DNA from: Sphingopyxis sp.
GTDB lineage: Bacteria > Pseudomonadota > Alphaproteobacteria > Sphingomonadales > Sphingomonadaceae
NCBI RefSeq assembly: GCF_025869345.1
Contig: NZ_JAOZVW010000152.1
Location: 49,945-113,944, forward strand
Reading direction: 5' to 3'
Length of the DNA: 64,000 nt
The translations under genes were made by a program, and so were the position numbers. Below are positions 62,310 through 64,000 of the stretch, one piece after another. Every line of letters starts with the position of its first letter. Position 1 is the stretch's first letter. The notes beneath the pieces are model-generated. The model saw only the letters and a list, made by a program, of their open reading frames with translations, was not told the origin of the DNA and searched no databases.

Positions 62310-63878
62310 ATGTCCGAGCCTTTCTATATCACCACCGCCATCAGCTACCCCAACGGCCGCCCGCATATCGGCCATGCCTATGAAGCCATCGCCACCGACG
62401 TGATGGCGCGGTTTCAGCGCGCGCGCGGCCGCGACGTGCGCTTGGTCACCGGCACCGACGAACATGGGCTGAAGATGTTTCAGACGGCGCGCAATCAGGG
62501 CCGCGAAACGATCGATCTTGCCGATGAAATGTCGGGATATTTCCGTGAGATGTATGCCAGACTGAATATCAGCTATGACAATTTCATGCGCACGTCCGAT
62601 CCCGCGCATCACCGGGCGTCGCAGGCGATCTGGCAGGCGATGGAAGCGAATGGCGACCTTTATCTCGACCGCTACGAGGGCTGGTATTCGGTCCGCGACG
62701 AGGCTTTCTACGACGAAGACGAGCTGACCGACGGGGAAGGAGGCGTTCGCCTGTCGCCGCAGGGCACCCCCGTCGAATGGACGGTCGAGGAAAGCTGGTT
62801 CTTCCGCCTGTCGAACTATCAGGACAAGCTGCTCGCGCTCTACGCCGACCAGCCCGATTTCATCCGCCCCGAAAGCCGCCGCAACGAGGTGCTGCGCTTT
62901 GTTGAGGGCGGGCTCAAGGATCTCAGCGTCTCGCGCACCAGCTTCGACTGGGGCGTGCCGGTGCCGGGCTCACCGGGGCATGTCATGTATGTCTGGGTCG
63001 ACGCGCTGACCACTTATCTTTCGGGGCTCGGCTACCCCGATCCCGATGGCGATTTCGGCAAATTCTGGCCCGCGAACATCCATATGATCGGCAAGGATAT
63101 CGTGCGTTTTCATACGATTTACTGGCCGGCCTTCCTGATGAGCGCCAATCTGCCGCTGCCCAAACAGGTCTTCGGCCACGGTTTCCTGCTCAACCGCGGC
63201 GAGAAGATGTCGAAGTCGCTCGGCAATGTCGTCGATCCGATGGAACTGGCCGAGCGCTTCGGGGTCGACGCGCTGCGCTATTATCTGCTGCGCGAAGTCA
63301 GCTTCGGGCAGGACGGCAGCTATTCGGCCGAAGCGATCGTGCGCACCGCCAACGCCGACCTCGCGAACAGTTTCGGCAATCTGGCTCAGCGAAGTTTGTC
63401 GATGATTTTCAAGAATCTCGATGGCAAGCTTTCGATTGATTACACGCAGTCGCAGGAGGATGCCGACCTGCTCGCCGACCTGCTCGCGATGGCCGAAGAA
63501 CGCCTGCCGCGCGAATTCGAGCAGCTCGCATTCTCGGTCGGCATCGAGGATTGGATCCGCGCCGTCTTCGCCTGCAACCAATATGTCGACGCGCAGGCGC
63601 CGTGGGCGCTGCGCAAGAGCGATCCCGAGCGGATGCGCGCGGTGCTGATGACTTTGTTCCAGGCGGTGCGCACGCTTGCGATCGCGATCCGTCCGGTGGT
63701 GCCCGCCGCCGCCGACACGCTGCTCGACCAGATGGGCATCGCCGCCGACGCACGCGATTTCGCGGCGCTTGCCGACCGGGACTGGTTCGCCCAGCTCGCC
63801 GCGAGCGGTTTCGCGCTGGGCCAGCCCGTCCCCATCTTTCCCCGCCTCGAACTGCCGGAAGGGGAAGGGGAGGCATGA
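62310..63878 (+). CDS. metG: Methionyl-tRNA synthetase
   Basis: A 522-residue class I tRNA synthetase without the C-terminal tRNA-binding domain, as in many alphaproteobacteria. The HIGH-like motif is PNGRPHIGHAYEAI and KMSKS is in GEKMSKSLGNVVDP. The catalytic-domain strand SRTSFDWGVPVPGSPGHVMY and the anticodon-binding helices (WIRAVFACNQYVDAQAPWAL) are present. No zinc knuckle is apparent in the connective peptide. It forms the end of the tmk-holB-metG region. Confidence 0.97.
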   Translation: MSEPFYITTAISYPNGRPHIGHAYEAIATDVMARFQRARGRDVRLVTGTDEHGLKMFQTARNQGRETIDLADEMSGYFREMYARLNISYDNFMRTSDPAHHRASQAIWQAMEANGDLYLDRYEGWYSVRDEAFYDEDELTDGEGGVRLSPQGTPVEWTVEESWFFRLSNYQDKLLALYADQPDFIRPESRRNEVLRFVEGGLKDLSVSRTSFDWGVPVPGSPGHVMYVWVDALTTYLSGLGYPDPDGDFGKFWPANIHMIGKDIVRFHTIYWPAFLMSANLPLPKQVFGHGFLLNRGEKMSKSLGNVVDPMELAERFGVDALRYYLLREVSFGQDGSYSAEAIVRTANADLANSFGNLAQRSLSMIFKNLDGKLSIDYTQSQEDADLLADLLAMAEERLPREFEQLAFSVGIEDWIRAVFACNQYVDAQAPWALRKSDPERMRAVLMTLFQAVRTLAIAIRPVVPAAADTLLDQMGIAADARDFAALADRDWFAQLAASGFALGQPVPIFPRLELPEGEGEA

Positions 63879-63891
63879 AACTCCTTCGCTC

Positions 63892-63968
63892 CGTCATTGC
63901 GAGCGAATCGAAGAAATCCAACCTGTTGATAGACCGCACTGGATTGGTACGCTTCGCAAGCAATGAAC
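63892..63968. repeat. Dispersed inverted repeat (GTCATTGCGAGCGAA type)
   Basis: GTCATTGCGAGCGAA on the left is mirrored, imperfectly, by GCTTCGCAAGCAATG on the right, in the 3' flank of metG. This differs from the CCCGCGAA elements and matches another repeat type common in alphaproteobacteria. A 37-codon open frame through it is not a gene. Confidence 0.7.
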
Positions 63969-64000
63969 CCGAAAAGATTGATGGTTGAGCCTTAATATCG

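Noticed and set aside
63875..63988. 37-codon frame overlapping the metG stop
   Set aside because: It is a translation of the dispersed GTCATTGCGAGC-type repeat.

Overview
The window is high-GC alphaproteobacterial DNA. Gene content and order (the dacC-type carboxypeptidase, tmk, holB and metG run; STN-type TonB receptors with FecR and ECF sigma partners; imuA-imuB-dnaE2; DUF736, ArdC and ParB conjugation modules) point to a member of the Sphingomonadaceae, perhaps Sphingopyxis-like. The genus is an inference.

There are two halves. Positions 1 to about 39300 look like one end of an integrative and conjugative element (ICE). It is bounded on the right by a tyrosine integrase lying against the 3' end of tRNA-Ser(CGA) and it continues off the left edge, where the rest of the type IV secretion genes presumably lie. 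Positions 39390-64000 are ordinary chromosome, dotted with palindromic REP-like repeats that I did not see on the element side.

Element, left to right. (a) A traG/virD4 coupling-protein gene with a one-base frameshift, running off the left edge. (b) About 14 kb of cargo lying between traG and the relaxase. Its first part is a DNA-damage island: two divergent operons around a LexA-type operator, a Cys-less SRAP paralogue, thermonuclease and AlkB leftward, and SRAP, DUF1810, imuA, imuB and dnaE2 rightward, with a second LexA box before imuA. Its second part is a redox/regulatory set (DUF1398, MarR, methyltransferase, thioredoxin-reductase-like flavoprotein, Rrf2, DUF6683). (c) The transfer and maintenance backbone: VirD2-type relaxase, DUF736, ParB-like, DUF2958, ArdC, lytic transglycosylase, TraF peptidase and an AlpA-like excisionase. 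(d) A quorum-sensing block, luxR-luxI-phyH-fseA-like, next to the excisionase. This resembles the circuit that controls excision of ICEMlSym(R7A) in Mesorhizobium, but here the FseA-like activator is a single unbroken gene. (e) A second cargo: ECF sigma, a small DUF4880 protein, FecR and an STN TonB receptor, plus a predicted metal-dependent hydrolase and a DUF2147 protein. (f) A VapBC toxin-antitoxin pair and the integrase.

Chromosome: a CaiB-type CoA transferase, a YghU-type GST, a TadE/TadG-like pair, a Phd-like/PAS fusion, an MBL hydrolase, two adjacent acyl-CoA dehydrogenases, a second sigma-FecR-TonB receptor triad, a large autotransporter, a 2OG-Fe(II) oxygenase, tRNA-Ser(TGA), and a cell-wall/replication cluster (MltB-like, RlpA, D,D-carboxypeptidase, Tmk, HolB, MetG).

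Most promising for follow-up: the quorum-sensing/excision circuit with a fused FseA and a luxI hairpin that hides its ribosome-binding site; the SOS mutagenesis island placed between relaxase and coupling protein; the paired SRAP genes, one lacking the catalytic cysteine; and a structured leader upstream of ardC.
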